Below are positions 51,824-61,518 of a stretch of 64,000 bases of DNA, piece after piece. The notes under the pieces are model-generated. The model saw only the letters and a program-made list of their open reading frames with translations, did no database searches and had not been told where the DNA came from. Within the stretch, counting starts at the first letter, position 1. The number at the start of each line of letters is the position of its first letter. This DNA is from Gammaproteobacteria bacterium (lineage in GTDB: Bacteria > Pseudomonadota > Gammaproteobacteria > Burkholderiales > Rhodocyclaceae): assembly GCA_029289235.1 (NCBI GenBank), contig JARFTZ010000052.1, forward strand, positions 145,497 to 209,496. The letters run 5' to 3'. The position numbers and the translations under genes were made by a program.

Positions 51824-54800
51824 ATGAGCGAAAACAACAAACTTCAGTCGGCCCTGAAATCACCAAGAATGCGGAAGTACGGCTTGCGGTTGATCATGGC
51901 GGTCCTCCTGCTTGGAGTACTCGGATTCTTTGTTCTCCCGCCGATCGTCAAGCACGTCGCGGTGAGCAAGATGAGCGAGCTGCTGCATCGGCCGGTAGCG
52001 ATAGAAAGCATCAGCATCAATCCGTACGCCTTGTCCTTGACGCTGGAGGGTCTCGAGATCAAGGAGAGGGAAGGGGGCGCCACCTTCGCCGGATTCGACA
52101 GCCTCTATGTCAATGTGCAGGCCGCGTCGCTGTTCCGCTGGGGGCCGGTGATCAACGAAATCAAGCTTGTCAATCCGACATTCCGGCCCGTTCGGGTCGA
52201 GGCGGATCGCTTCAATTTTTCCGACCTGATCGACGAATTTGGGGCTAAACCGGAAGGCGAACCGAAGACCGAAGAATCCGGCCCGATGCCTGCGTTTTCG
52301 CTCAACAACATCCAGATCTCCGGCGGCAAGGTCGAGTTCGACGACCGTGTCGTGGACGAGAAACACGTGATCAACGAGATCACGCTGATGCTGCCGTTCG
52401 TGTCCAGCATGGCCTATGCGACCGATATCTTCGTCGAGCCGCATTTCTCGGCGACGATCAACGGGGCGCCGCTGGCGCTGACCGGGAAGAGCAAGCCGTT
52501 TGCCGATACGCGTGAAAGCGAGTTCGTTCTGGCGCTGGACAACCTGCAGTTGCCGAAATACTTCGACTATTCGCCGGTCCGCCTGCCGGTGAAAATGGAT
52601 TCCGGGACGCTGGATACCGATCTGACGCTGGTGTTCAGGCAAGAGCCGGGAAACGTGCCGAAGCTGTTGCTGTCGGGCGCGGCCACTGTCAAGAACCTGC
52701 GGGTCGTCGAGTCGTCGGGAGCACCACTGGTTGCGTTCGGCCAACTCGATGTGGCGGTGGATGCGGCAGATCTGTTCGGCGGCAAATTCGCCATCGAGAA
52801 GATCGCATTGGACGCACCGGACATCGTCGCTCGCGTCAGCCCCGAGGGGGGACTCAATTGGCTCGATCTGTTGCCGAAGTCAGCGCCGTCGGCCGGGAAA
52901 GCCAAGGACAATGTGCCACCAGTCGCGCCCGCCTGGTCAATCGGCGAAGTGAAGATCGGCGGCGGCGTAGCGCACTGGATCGATGACTCCAATCCGGGCA
53001 AGTTCCGTGCCGACGTCAAGATGATCAATGTCGTGGTCAGGAAACTCGATAGCCAGGGGAGCGAGGCGGACTTCGAGGCGTCATGGTCGATTGATGGTGG
53101 TGACTTGCTGAAAGTCGAGGCGTTCTCCATCAAGGACGGCAAACTGGAGCTCGGCAAGCGCCAGGTGCGCATCGGCGAGGCGCGGCTCAAGGGGGGGCGC
53201 GGCCTGATCAAGCGTTCGGCCAAAGGGCTGATCGAATGGATCGAGCCGCCGGCGTTGCGCGTCGCCGCGGCGGCGCAGAATGATCCGGCCGCCCCCTGGC
53301 GGGTCGATGTCGCCCGGTATGTCGGCGAAGACATCAACGTACGCTTCGAGGACGCCGCTGTCTCGCCCAAGGCCACGCATGCCGTCGAGGGTTTGAGTCT
53401 CGATTTGGCGAATCTTTCCACCGAACCGGCGCAGGCAACGCAGGTCAAGGCCGCTTTCCGCCTCAACCGCAAGGGGAACGTGGCGATCGACGGCTCCGTG
53501 GTGCCCATGCCGCTCAACGCCAACCTGAATCTCGACCTCAAGTCCGTCGAGTTGTTGCCGCTGCAGCCGTATTTTTCCGAGAAGCTGAACATCGACATCA
53601 CGCGGGGACTGGTTACCGCGAAAGGCAATGTCCAGTTACGTCTTGCCGACGGCGGCAAGGCAAAGGTCGATGCGGGCCTGACGGGGGGATTTGCCGGGCA
53701 ACTCACCGTCGGTGATTTTCAGGCGGTCGACAAGCTGAATTCCGCCGATTTCCTGCGCTGGAAGTCGCTGCACCTCGGCAAGATCGACGTGCGCCTGGGG
53801 CCTGAGTCCGTATCGGTGGGGGATATCGCACTGGCCGATTTCTTCGCCCGCGTGATCGTCAGCCCGGATGGGAAGCTCAACCTCCTGCAGATCGTGCGGG
53901 ACGAGGGAAAACCGGATGAGGGGAAAGCTCCGGAGCCGGTCGCCGAGTCGTCGGACGGCAAGGCGACGGCGCCCGTAATGGCTGAACGTGGGCCGGTGTT
54001 GCCGGTGAAAATCGGGAAAATCACCCTGCAAGGCGGCAGTGTCCGCTTCACCGACAACTTCATCAAGCCCAACTATTCGGCCAATCTGCGCGAGATCGGC
54101 GGCAGCGTTACCGGACTCTCGTCGGAGGCCGGCAGCCAGGCCAAGCTGGAATTGCGTGGCAACTACGACAACGTCGCGCCGCTGACCATCGCGGCCCAGA
54201 TCAACCCGCTGTCGGAAAAACCCTATCTCGACCTGCAGGCGGACGTGAAAGGCATCGAACTGACGGCGCTGTCGGCTTATTCCGGCAAGTACGCCGGTTA
54301 CGCGATCGACAAGGGCAAGTTGTCGCTGTTCGTGAAATACAAGATCGAAAATGATCAACTCGAAGCCGAGAACCGGGTTTTCCTCGATCAGCTGACTTTC
54401 GGTGACGCAGTGGAAAGTGCCGAGGCCACGTCCCTCCCGGTCAAACTGGCTGTGTCGCTGCTCAAGAACCGGGCGGGGGAGATCGACATCAACCTGCCGA
54501 TTTCGGGGTCGCTCAACGATCCGGAGTTCAGCGTCGGCGGGCTGATCGTCAAGGTCATCGTCAATCTGCTGGGCAAGGCGCTGACCTCGCCGTTTGCGCT
54601 GATCGGTTCGATGTTCGGTGGTGGCGAGGAACTGTCGAACGTGGAATTCGATGCCGGTCGTGCGACGCTCGCGCCCGAAGGCGTCAAGCGGCTCGAGATC
54701 CTGGCGAAGGCGCTGCTCGATCGCCCCGGGTTGAAGCTGGAAATCGAAGGAAAATTTGATCCCGAACTCGACCCGGAAGGGCTCAAGCGGGCGCGCATCG

Positions 54801-55201
54801 ATCGCAAGGTACGGGCGGCGAAACGCGAGGAACTGACACGGAAGAACGTCGAGAGCGGGGCGGCCGAGACGGTGGAGGTGTCCGCGCAGGAATACCCGGC
54901 ATTGCTCGAGCGCGTCTATCGCGAGGAGAAGTTCCCCAAACCGCGCAACGCCATCGGGATGATCAAGAGCCTGCCGGTGGAGGAGATGGAGAAGCTGATG
55001 CTGGCCAATTCGACGGTCAATGACGATGATCTGCGGGCGCTGGCGGATCGGCGGTCGAAGGCCGTGCGCGACTGGCTGGTTGGCCATGAGGTGCCGGTAG
55101 AGAGGCTTTTCCTGCTGCCAAGCAAGGCGGCGGCAACGGAAGAGAAAACCAATGGCGAGAAAAAACTCGCGGCCAGCCGCGTCGACTTTTCGCTGAAATA
55201 G
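51824..55201 (+). CDS. DUF748 family (AsmA-like) envelope protein
   Basis: Very long bitopic protein (1125 aa). One membrane helix at residues 22-42 (LRLIMAVLLLGVLGFFVLPP) is followed by repeated beta-rich AsmA/TamB-like segments, e.g. AIESISINPYALSLTLEGLE and ISGGKVEFDDRVVDE. This layout matches DUF748, thought to bridge the periplasm and possibly carry lipids. The C-terminus (from VEFDAGRATLAPEGVKRLEI) resembles an OmpA-type domain. GGAGGA (51812-51817) precedes ATG 51824; the longer open frame upstream lies within the DUF423 gene. rmuC follows after 9 bp. Confidence 0.85.
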   Translation: MSENNKLQSALKSPRMRKYGLRLIMAVLLLGVLGFFVLPPIVKHVAVSKMSELLHRPVAIESISINPYALSLTLEGLEIKEREGGATFAGFDSLYVNVQAASLFRWGPVINEIKLVNPTFRPVRVEADRFNFSDLIDEFGAKPEGEPKTEESGPMPAFSLNNIQISGGKVEFDDRVVDEKHVINEITLMLPFVSSMAYATDIFVEPHFSATINGAPLALTGKSKPFADTRESEFVLALDNLQLPKYFDYSPVRLPVKMDSGTLDTDLTLVFRQEPGNVPKLLLSGAATVKNLRVVESSGAPLVAFGQLDVAVDAADLFGGKFAIEKIALDAPDIVARVSPEGGLNWLDLLPKSAPSAGKAKDNVPPVAPAWSIGEVKIGGGVAHWIDDSNPGKFRADVKMINVVVRKLDSQGSEADFEASWSIDGGDLLKVEAFSIKDGKLELGKRQVRIGEARLKGGRGLIKRSAKGLIEWIEPPALRVAAAAQNDPAAPWRVDVARYVGEDINVRFEDAAVSPKATHAVEGLSLDLANLSTEPAQATQVKAAFRLNRKGNVAIDGSVVPMPLNANLNLDLKSVELLPLQPYFSEKLNIDITRGLVTAKGNVQLRLADGGKAKVDAGLTGGFAGQLTVGDFQAVDKLNSADFLRWKSLHLGKIDVRLGPESVSVGDIALADFFARVIVSPDGKLNLLQIVRDEGKPDEGKAPEPVAESSDGKATAPVMAERGPVLPVKIGKITLQGGSVRFTDNFIKPNYSANLREIGGSVTGLSSEAGSQAKLELRGNYDNVAPLTIAAQINPLSEKPYLDLQADVKGIELTALSAYSGKYAGYAIDKGKLSLFVKYKIENDQLEAENRVFLDQLTFGDAVESAEATSLPVKLAVSLLKNRAGEIDINLPISGSLNDPEFSVGGLIVKVIVNLLGKALTSPFALIGSMFGGGEELSNVEFDAGRATLAPEGVKRLEILAKALLDRPGLKLEIEGKFDPELDPEGLKRARIDRKVRAAKREELTRKNVESGAAETVEVSAQEYPALLERVYREEKFPKPRNAIGMIKSLPVEEMEKLMLANSTVNDDDLRALADRRSKAVRDWLVGHEVPVERLFLLPSKAAATEEKTNGEKKLAASRVDFSLK

Positions 55202-55210
55202 GAAGGAAAG

Positions 55211-56557
55211 ATGGAGAACCTCTGGATGTATGTGTTACTGGGCGTAAGCCTGGTCGTTCTGGCAGCACAGATTTTCGTTATTCAGCGTCTCGGGCGATGG
55301 GGAGGCGCACTCGAACCGCAATTCCGGCAGCTCGAAATCAGTATGGAGCGCACGGAACGCGAGTTGCGCGAGGAAATGGCGCGCGGGCGCCAGGAAGCCG
55401 CCAGCAGTGCGCGCGGCGACCGCGAGGAACAGGCGCAGGCTATCGATCGTCTGGCCAAGACACTGGCTGCCCAGGTCGGTCAGTTGTCGTCGCTGCAGGC
55501 GCAGCAACTGGAGGCGTTTGCCCTGCAATTGGGGCGCCTGACCCAGAGCAACGAGCAGCGTTTCGAGCAGTTGCGGCAGGCCGTGGAAGCGCGGCTGGGA
55601 GCGATCCAGAACGACAACGCCAGCAAGCTGGAAGAGATGCGCAAGACGGTGGACGAAAAGCTGCATGCCACGCTCGAACAGCGCCTCGGCGACTCCTTCC
55701 GCCTGGTGAGCGAACGGCTGGAAATGGTGCACAAAGGACTGGGTGAAATGCAGACGCTCGCCGCCGGTGTCGGCGACCTGAAGAAGGTGCTGACCAACGT
55801 GAAAACTCGGGGAACCTGGGGCGAGGTGCAACTCGAAGCGCTGCTCGACCAGGTGCTGACGGCGGATCAGTACGACAAGAACGTGGCGACCCGCCCCGGC
55901 AGCGGCGAGCGCGTCGAGTTCGCCATCCGCCTGCCAGGGCAGAACGACGCAGGCGCGGATCGGCGTCCCGTATGGTTGCCGATCGACGCGAAGTTCCCGG
56001 TCGAGGACTACCAGCGCCTGACCGAGGCCCAGGAGCGCGCCGATCCGGCGGCGGTCGAGGTCGCGGCCAAGGCGCTGGAAACCCGGCTGCGCGACGAAGC
56101 GAAGAAGATTCGCGACAAGTACGTCGAACCGCCGCACACCACCGACTTCGCCATCCTTTATCTGCCGACGGAGGGCTTGTACGCCGAAGCGCTGCGGCGT
56201 CCCGGCCTGGCGGAAGCCCTGCAACGCGAATGCCGCGTCAGCCTGGCCGGTCCGACGACGCTGGCGGCGCTGCTCAACAGCCTGCAGATGGGCTTCCGCA
56301 CGCTGGCCATCGAGAAACGCTCCTCGGAGGTCTGGGCGGTCCTCGGCGCAGTGAAGACCGAGTTCGGCAAGTTCGGCGAAGCGCTCGAGTCGACGCGCAA
56401 GAAGCTCGAACAGGCGACCAAGAGCATCGAGTCGGCCGGCGTCCGCACGCGGCAGATCGAGCGCAAGCTCAAGGGCGTCGAGGCGCTGCCGGTGATCGAG
56501 GCGCAGGCCCGGCTCGGCACGCTGGAAGAAATCGATGCCGCAGAAGCGGAGGCCTGA
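55211..56557 (+). CDS. rmuC: DNA recombination protein RmuC
   Basis: Protein of 448 aa with an N-terminal membrane anchor (residues 5-24), a long coiled coil (about 40-190, rich in Gln/Glu/Arg) and the RmuC nuclease-like domain with KTRGTWGEVQLEALLDQVL, WLPIDAKFPVEDYQRL and TTDFAILYLPTEGLYAEAL. RmuC limits genome inversions at short inverted repeats in E. coli, and has been linked to phage restriction. AGGAAGGAAAG precedes the ATG. Confidence 0.93.
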   Translation: MENLWMYVLLGVSLVVLAAQIFVIQRLGRWGGALEPQFRQLEISMERTERELREEMARGRQEAASSARGDREEQAQAIDRLAKTLAAQVGQLSSLQAQQLEAFALQLGRLTQSNEQRFEQLRQAVEARLGAIQNDNASKLEEMRKTVDEKLHATLEQRLGDSFRLVSERLEMVHKGLGEMQTLAAGVGDLKKVLTNVKTRGTWGEVQLEALLDQVLTADQYDKNVATRPGSGERVEFAIRLPGQNDAGADRRPVWLPIDAKFPVEDYQRLTEAQERADPAAVEVAAKALETRLRDEAKKIRDKYVEPPHTTDFAILYLPTEGLYAEALRRPGLAEALQRECRVSLAGPTTLAALLNSLQMGFRTLAIEKRSSEVWAVLGAVKTEFGKFGEALESTRKKLEQATKSIESAGVRTRQIERKLKGVEALPVIEAQARLGTLEEIDAAEAEA

Positions 56558-56587
56558 CGGGGCGAACCACGCTCCTTGCGAAAAAAC

Positions 56588-57202
56588 ATGGAACACGCGT
56601 CAATGCCGTCAATCCGCCCCGTCATCCACGTCATCGACGATGACGATATAGTCTTGTGGCTGTTCAGGGAGTTGCTCCGCGGAGTCGACGCGGAGATTCG
56701 AACCTTCTCCTCTGCACAGGCTTTTCTGGACACCTATCGCCCCGCGCCGTGCGAGTGCCTGCTTTGTGATCTCCGGATGCCGGAGATGGACGGGCTGGCG
56801 GTCCAGCAATGCTTGCTCGACAAGGGCAGTTTTCTGCCAGTCATCCTCGTTTCCGGTTTTGCTGACGTTCCTTGCGCCGTCGAGGCGATCAAGAAAGGGG
56901 CGTTCGATTTCCTCGAAAAGCCGGTCGATGGCGAGCTCCTCGTTGCCAAGGTGCACAGCGCGCTGGCGCGCAGTCGTCAGCTGCATACGGAACATCTGGA
57001 GCGGGTGACGCGCGAAGCGCGGCTGGCGCTGCTCACGCCGAAAGAGCGCGAGATTGCCGAACGCGTCGTCGCCGGCAAATCCAGCCCGAGGATTGCCCAG
57101 GAGCTCGACATCAGCGTGCGCACCGTCGAAAACCACCGGGCGCGGCTGATGGAAAAGCTGCACGTCGAGTCGGTTGCCGAACTGGTCCGGATGTTCGTCT
57201 GA
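56588..57202 (+). CDS. FixJ/NarL-type response regulator
   Basis: Two-domain regulator (204 aa). The receiver domain has the acidic pocket VIDDDD (15-20), phosphoacceptor D61 in LLCDLRMPEMDG, and the switch Lys in FLEKPVDGELL. The LuxR-type helix-turn-helix (about residues 135-200) reads LTPKEREIAERVVAGKSSPR, then ISVRTVENHRARLMEKLHV. FixJ-type regulators of this kind often control organic-acid uptake. Other in-frame starts are TTG 56576 and ATG 56603; none has a strong ribosome site. The kinase gene begins 20 bp downstream, and a TRAP transporter follows it. Confidence 0.88.
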   Translation: MEHASMPSIRPVIHVIDDDDIVLWLFRELLRGVDAEIRTFSSAQAFLDTYRPAPCECLLCDLRMPEMDGLAVQQCLLDKGSFLPVILVSGFADVPCAVEAIKKGAFDFLEKPVDGELLVAKVHSALARSRQLHTEHLERVTREARLALLTPKEREIAERVVAGKSSPRIAQELDISVRTVENHRARLMEKLHVESVAELVRMFV

Positions 57203-57222
57203 AAACCCTGGCTTGGTGCGCG

Positions 57223-60200
57223 ATGAAGATTTCCTACAAGGACTTTCGCCCGCGTATCCTGCTCGCGGTGCTGGCCATCAGCGTGTTGATCGCCGCGGGA
57301 AGCGCGGTGCTCGACATCATCTGGAACACCTATCATCAGACGCTCGCCAGCCACGTCATCAGCAATCTGGAGACGATGTCGCGCGGGGCCGTGCTGTTGC
57401 AGCAGGACTCGGTCGCGCGCGTGCGCAAGATCGCCGACGAGGCGACGCACAAGGCGCTCGTCGTGCGCCTCATCGGCGACCCGGACGATCCGTCGATCCA
57501 TAATGCCTTCGAGGCCTGGATCACACCGTTGTACCAGAGCCGCGGCTTCGACGACTATTCGCTCATTTCGCCGGATGGCAAGCGCGTGATGACGGCAGGG
57601 ACGCGGCCGTATATCGGCCAGCTGCCTTTGCCGTCGACCCGCGAGACGCTGCGGCGGGCCGAACTGCTGCTTGCGGGCGCGGTGACGCCGCCGATTTCGG
57701 CGAATCGCCCGTTTTCAACGCTGCTGGTCGAGAATCCGTCGGCCTACGCCTATCAGCTCTCTTGTGCGCCCGTCGATCAGGACGGCCTGCGCATGGCTTT
57801 TCTCTGTCTGCACGAGAACCCGTCGGTGCGCCTCTACCGCCTGCTGCGCGACGGTCGCCCCGGGGTGACCGGCGAAGCCTACGTAGTCGACCAGGAAGGC
57901 AACATCCTCTCGCCGATCCGTTTCGAGAAGAGCCTGGCCAAGCCGGAAGGCGCCGAACCTGGCTGGAGCCTCTTCCGCTTGCGCGCACGCGTCATGCCCA
58001 AACGCGACGACAACGGACTCCCCGATCCGGCGCTGATCAGCACGGAACCGCTGACCCGTGTTGTCGAACGCCTGCTGCAATTCGACTCGTTCGATACCGG
58101 TCTGCTTTCCGACTACGAGGATTATCGCGGGCGACGGGTCGTCGGCGCTGCTCGCTGGCTTCCGGATGCCGCGCTGGGCCTGGTGGTCGAGGAAGACATG
58201 GACGAGGCCTTCCGCTCCTATCATTTCGCCCGCCGTGCGCTGGTCGCGCTGATCACGCTCGGGAGCATCCTGATTCTGGCGTTGACCCTGGTCGATTGGC
58301 GTTCGCGGCGCTCTCTGGCGCGTAGCGAGCAGCGTCTGGCGGCGTTCCGCGACTACATCCCGGCGGGAATGAACATGAAGAGCGTCGATGGGCGCTATCT
58401 GATGGCCAATCCGGTTTTCGAAGCCAGTTGTCATTTTTCGCCCGGTTATGTGCTCGGCAAGACCGATGCCGAGCTCTTCCCCGCGTCTGAAGCGGAGAAA
58501 CTGCAAGCCGAGCATGCAGAGGTTCTGCGCAGCGGGCGACCCGTAGCGCGCAGCTATGTCTTGCACGAGGCGGACGGCAGCGAGAAGACCTACAGCGCCG
58601 TGCGTTTCCCGGTACTGGACGAAAAGGATGGCTCCGTGGTCGCTGTCGGTACCGTCGCCCTGGATATTTCGGAGCTGATCCGGACGCAGCGCGACCTGGA
58701 AGAGCTCACGCAGACCTTGGAGAACAAGGTCGCCAAACGCACCGAAGAGCTCGCCGCCGCGCGCGATCTGGCCGAATCGGCCAGCCGGGCCAAGGCGGAG
58801 TTCCTGGCCAACATGAGTCACGAGATTCGCACGCCGCTGAACGCGATCATCGGCATGGGCTATCTGGCGGCACACGTCAACGCCGACGCGCGCGTCGGGC
58901 ACTACATCAGCCGCATCCAGTCGTCGAGCCGGCATTTGCTCGGGATCGTCAACGACATTCTCGACCTCTCGAAGTTCGAGGCCGGCAAGCTGCAGATCCG
59001 TCCTGCCGAGTTCTCGTTGCGCGAGGCCATGGACGACGTCGCCGACCTGGTATCCGGGCAGGCCCAGGCCAGGGGCCTGGCATTGACGGTCGACGTGGCC
59101 CCGGAGCTGCCGGACATCCTCATCGGCGACGTCAAGCGGATCAGCCAGATACTGATCAATTTCGCCAACAACGCGGTGAAGTTCACCGAACGCGGCGGAG
59201 TGGTTCTGCGGGTTTGCGAGTACATGCGCGATACTGACCAGATAGGGTTGCGCTTCGAGGTCGAGGACAGCGGGATCGGTATCGCCGAAGAAAACATCTC
59301 CCGGCTGTTCAGCCCCTTCCAGCAACTTGACGGCTCCATCTCACGGCCGTTCGAGGGGTCCGGCCTGGGTCTGGCAATCAGCCGGACGCTGGCCGGTCTG
59401 ATGGGGGGGCGCGTGGAAGTGCGTTCCCGACTCGGCGAAGGAAGCGTGTTCTCGTTTGAAGTGCCGTTGCGCATTGGTGTTGCCGCCAGCCTGCCGACTA
59501 TGCCTGCGCGGACAGGCGAGGTGGCCGGCGGGGAAATGGCAACGGCGGCGACAGGCTGGCTGGCGGGTCGTTCGATTCTTCTGGTCGAGGACAACGCGAT
59601 CAATCAGGAGGTCATGCACGACCTCCTGGAAATGTTCGGCGCCCGGGTCACTGTTGCCGGCGATGGCAGGCAGGGTATTCGCTGCCTGCAAACAGAGCCG
59701 TTCGATCTGGTGTTGATGGATATCCACATGCCGGCGCTGGACGGTTTTGCGGCAACGGCGGAGATCAGAAAGGAGCCGCGCTTCGACAACCTGCCAATCG
59801 TCGCTCTGACCGCCAATGCGCTCGAAGGCGATCCGGAGCGTTGCCTGGCGGCGGGGATGAACGACTACCTCGCCAAGCCGATCCAGCCCGACCTGCTGTT
59901 CGCTTGCCTTAAGCGTCATCTCGATGTCCCGGAGCAACTCAAGGCGACGGAAAGTCAGCCACTGGAGGCTGCAAGCGGCGGCAGCCTTGACGCCAATGAT
60001 GAGCGCCTCTTCTCCGCGCTTTCCGCAATCCCGGGTGTCGACGTCGCGCAGGCCGTTTCGCGGATGATGGGCCGGCGTGATCTTTATGTTCGTCTGGCGC
60101 GTCGCCTGGTCGATGAGCGGAGCGATCTGGTCGATCGGCTGGACGCGGCGCGTCTGGCCGGCGACCGCGATAGCGTCAGGGAACTCGTCCATGGCGCCAA

Positions 60201-60378
60201 GTCGCTGCTCGGCATGTTGGGCGCGGACGGCCTGCAACGGCACTGTGTCGAGCTTCAGCGGCAGTTCGCGGACGGGGCGGCCGAGGACGGCGAGATCGAT
60301 CGTTTCGCCGCTGACCTCTCTGCGCTGCTGGCCCGGCTTGCCGAGGCCGTCCGGCCTGAGCGAGGGCCAACCGGATGA
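57223..60378 (+). CDS. Hybrid sensor histidine kinase with REC and HPt domains
   Basis: Membrane sensor of 1051 aa. TM1 is at about 13-33, followed by a periplasmic sensor domain of ~300 residues (dCache-like in appearance) and TM2 at about 337-358. Then come a PAS domain (about 370-485), a coiled coil, HisKA with H533 in MSHEIRTPLNAIIGM, the HATPase (N and G boxes in NFANNAVKFTERGG and EDSGIGIAEENI), a receiver domain with D833 (LVLMDIHMPALDG) and a C-terminal HPt with H990 (VHGAKSLLGMLGA). The full His-Asp-His relay would pass phosphate to the FixJ-type regulator encoded upstream. The ligand is probably the TRAP substrate. Confidence 0.9.
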   Translation: MKISYKDFRPRILLAVLAISVLIAAGSAVLDIIWNTYHQTLASHVISNLETMSRGAVLLQQDSVARVRKIADEATHKALVVRLIGDPDDPSIHNAFEAWITPLYQSRGFDDYSLISPDGKRVMTAGTRPYIGQLPLPSTRETLRRAELLLAGAVTPPISANRPFSTLLVENPSAYAYQLSCAPVDQDGLRMAFLCLHENPSVRLYRLLRDGRPGVTGEAYVVDQEGNILSPIRFEKSLAKPEGAEPGWSLFRLRARVMPKRDDNGLPDPALISTEPLTRVVERLLQFDSFDTGLLSDYEDYRGRRVVGAARWLPDAALGLVVEEDMDEAFRSYHFARRALVALITLGSILILALTLVDWRSRRSLARSEQRLAAFRDYIPAGMNMKSVDGRYLMANPVFEASCHFSPGYVLGKTDAELFPASEAEKLQAEHAEVLRSGRPVARSYVLHEADGSEKTYSAVRFPVLDEKDGSVVAVGTVALDISELIRTQRDLEELTQTLENKVAKRTEELAAARDLAESASRAKAEFLANMSHEIRTPLNAIIGMGYLAAHVNADARVGHYISRIQSSSRHLLGIVNDILDLSKFEAGKLQIRPAEFSLREAMDDVADLVSGQAQARGLALTVDVAPELPDILIGDVKRISQILINFANNAVKFTERGGVVLRVCEYMRDTDQIGLRFEVEDSGIGIAEENISRLFSPFQQLDGSISRPFEGSGLGLAISRTLAGLMGGRVEVRSRLGEGSVFSFEVPLRIGVAASLPTMPARTGEVAGGEMATAATGWLAGRSILLVEDNAINQEVMHDLLEMFGARVTVAGDGRQGIRCLQTEPFDLVLMDIHMPALDGFAATAEIRKEPRFDNLPIVALTANALEGDPERCLAAGMNDYLAKPIQPDLLFACLKRHLDVPEQLKATESQPLEAASGGSLDANDERLFSALSAIPGVDVAQAVSRMMGRRDLYVRLARRLVDERSDLVDRLDAARLAGDRDSVRELVHGAKSLLGMLGADGLQRHCVELQRQFADGAAEDGEIDRFAADLSALLARLAEAVRPERGPTG

Positions 60379-60389
60379 TCGCTCGCGCT

Positions 60390-60403
60390 GAGTAGTTTTA
60401 CTC
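60390..60403. promoter_or_regulatory. Perfect palindrome upstream of dctP; candidate FixJ-type operator
   Basis: GAGTA-gttt-TACTC is a perfect 14-bp inverted repeat, 86 bp before the dctP ATG and directly after the kinase gene. Its position and symmetry suit binding by a LuxR/FixJ-type dimer, most simply the regulator encoded at 56588-57202. No good -35/-10 pair is recognised next to it, as expected for an activator-dependent promoter. The assignment is inference. Confidence 0.5.
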
Positions 60404-60489
60404 CCCCTTGGCTTTGCTCACCGGAAAGTGTTGTGCAATTCTTCGCCGCGCTTTGTCAGTCGTGACCCATCAATCCAAGAGGAGGAGCA

Positions 60490-61503
60490 ATGAAAAAAGT
60501 CCTGACCACGATCGCCTTGTCCACCGCCATGATTTTCGCTGCCGGCGGCAGTTCCGCAGCTGATATCAAGGAGCGTTCGGCCAAGTTCCCGATCGTCAAC
60601 GCCATCGACCATCCGCAAGGCCTTGGCGCGCAGAAATTCGTCGAAGTCGTCGACAAGAAGAGCGGCGGCAAGATCAAGATCAAGGTCTTCCCGAACGGCA
60701 CGCTCGGCGGCGAGCAACAGGTCGCCGCGGCCATGCAGGGCGGCACGATCGAAATCTCGATGATGTCGCCGGCCCAGTTGGTCGGCACGATCAAGGAGTT
60801 CGTCGTCCTCGACTTCCCGTTCTCGTTTGCCAACACCGCGCAGGCCGACGCCGTGCTCGACGGCCCGTTCGGCAAGAAGCTGATGGACTACATGCCGGCC
60901 AAGGGCTGGGTCGGTCTCGGCTTCATGGAGCAGGGCTACCGCAGCATCAGCAACAGCAAGCGGCCGATCAACAAGCTCGAAGACATCAAGGGCCTGAAGA
61001 TTCGCACGATCCTCAACCCGCTGTACGTTGACATGTTCAACACCCTCGGCGCCAACGCCGTGCCGATGCCCTTCCCGGAACTCTATACGGCGATGGAAAT
61101 GAAGACGGTCGACGGGCAGGAAAACCCGGAAACGACGGTCGACGCCAGCAAGTTCTATGAAGTCCAGAAATACTTCAGCGGTACCCGTCACATCTACAAC
61201 CCGCAGATGATGATGGTCAGCAAGGCGTTCTGGGATCAACTCTCGGCCGACGAGAAGAAGATCTTCGAAGAAGCGGCGGTCGAAGCCCGCGACGTGCAGC
61301 GCAAGGCCGCCCGTGCTATGACCGAGAAGTCGCGCAAGGTGATGACCGACCACGGCATGCAGCTCAACGAAATCGCCCCGGCCGAACTGGCCCGGATGAA
61401 GGATGCCGTCAAGCCGGTGGTGGACAAGTACGCCGCGCAACTCGATCCGGAACTGATCAAGGCGTTCAACGCCGAGCTCGAGCGGGTCAAGAACCTGAAG
61501 TAA
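60490..61503 (+). CDS. dctP: TRAP transporter solute-binding protein DctP
   Basis: Periplasmic receptor (337 aa) of a tripartite ATP-independent transporter, probably for a C4-dicarboxylate or similar carboxylate. An N-terminal signal peptide (about residues 1-23, ending GGSSA) precedes the mature protein. The carboxylate-binding arginine is R172 in GLKIRTILNPLYVDMF, followed by the family pattern GANAVPMPFPELYTAMEMKT and VDGQENP. A strong ribosome site (AAGAGGAGG) lies upstream. A large hairpin separates it from dctQ. The exact substrate cannot be told from sequence. Confidence 0.93.
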   Translation: MKKVLTTIALSTAMIFAAGGSSAADIKERSAKFPIVNAIDHPQGLGAQKFVEVVDKKSGGKIKIKVFPNGTLGGEQQVAAAMQGGTIEISMMSPAQLVGTIKEFVVLDFPFSFANTAQADAVLDGPFGKKLMDYMPAKGWVGLGFMEQGYRSISNSKRPINKLEDIKGLKIRTILNPLYVDMFNTLGANAVPMPFPELYTAMEMKTVDGQENPETTVDASKFYEVQKYFSGTRHIYNPQMMMVSKAFWDQLSADEKKIFEEAAVEARDVQRKAARAMTEKSRKVMTDHGMQLNEIAPAELARMKDAVKPVVDKYAAQLDPELIKAFNAELERVKNLK

Positions 61504-61518
61504 CTCCGGGATCACCGC

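Noticed and set aside
53636..55087. A 483-codon - strand frame opposite the DUF748 gene, and similar long frames opposite mutS (26798-27574) and the hybrid kinase (57715-59325).
   Set aside because: Shadows of GC-rich coding sequence; no ribosome sites, no recognisable domains.
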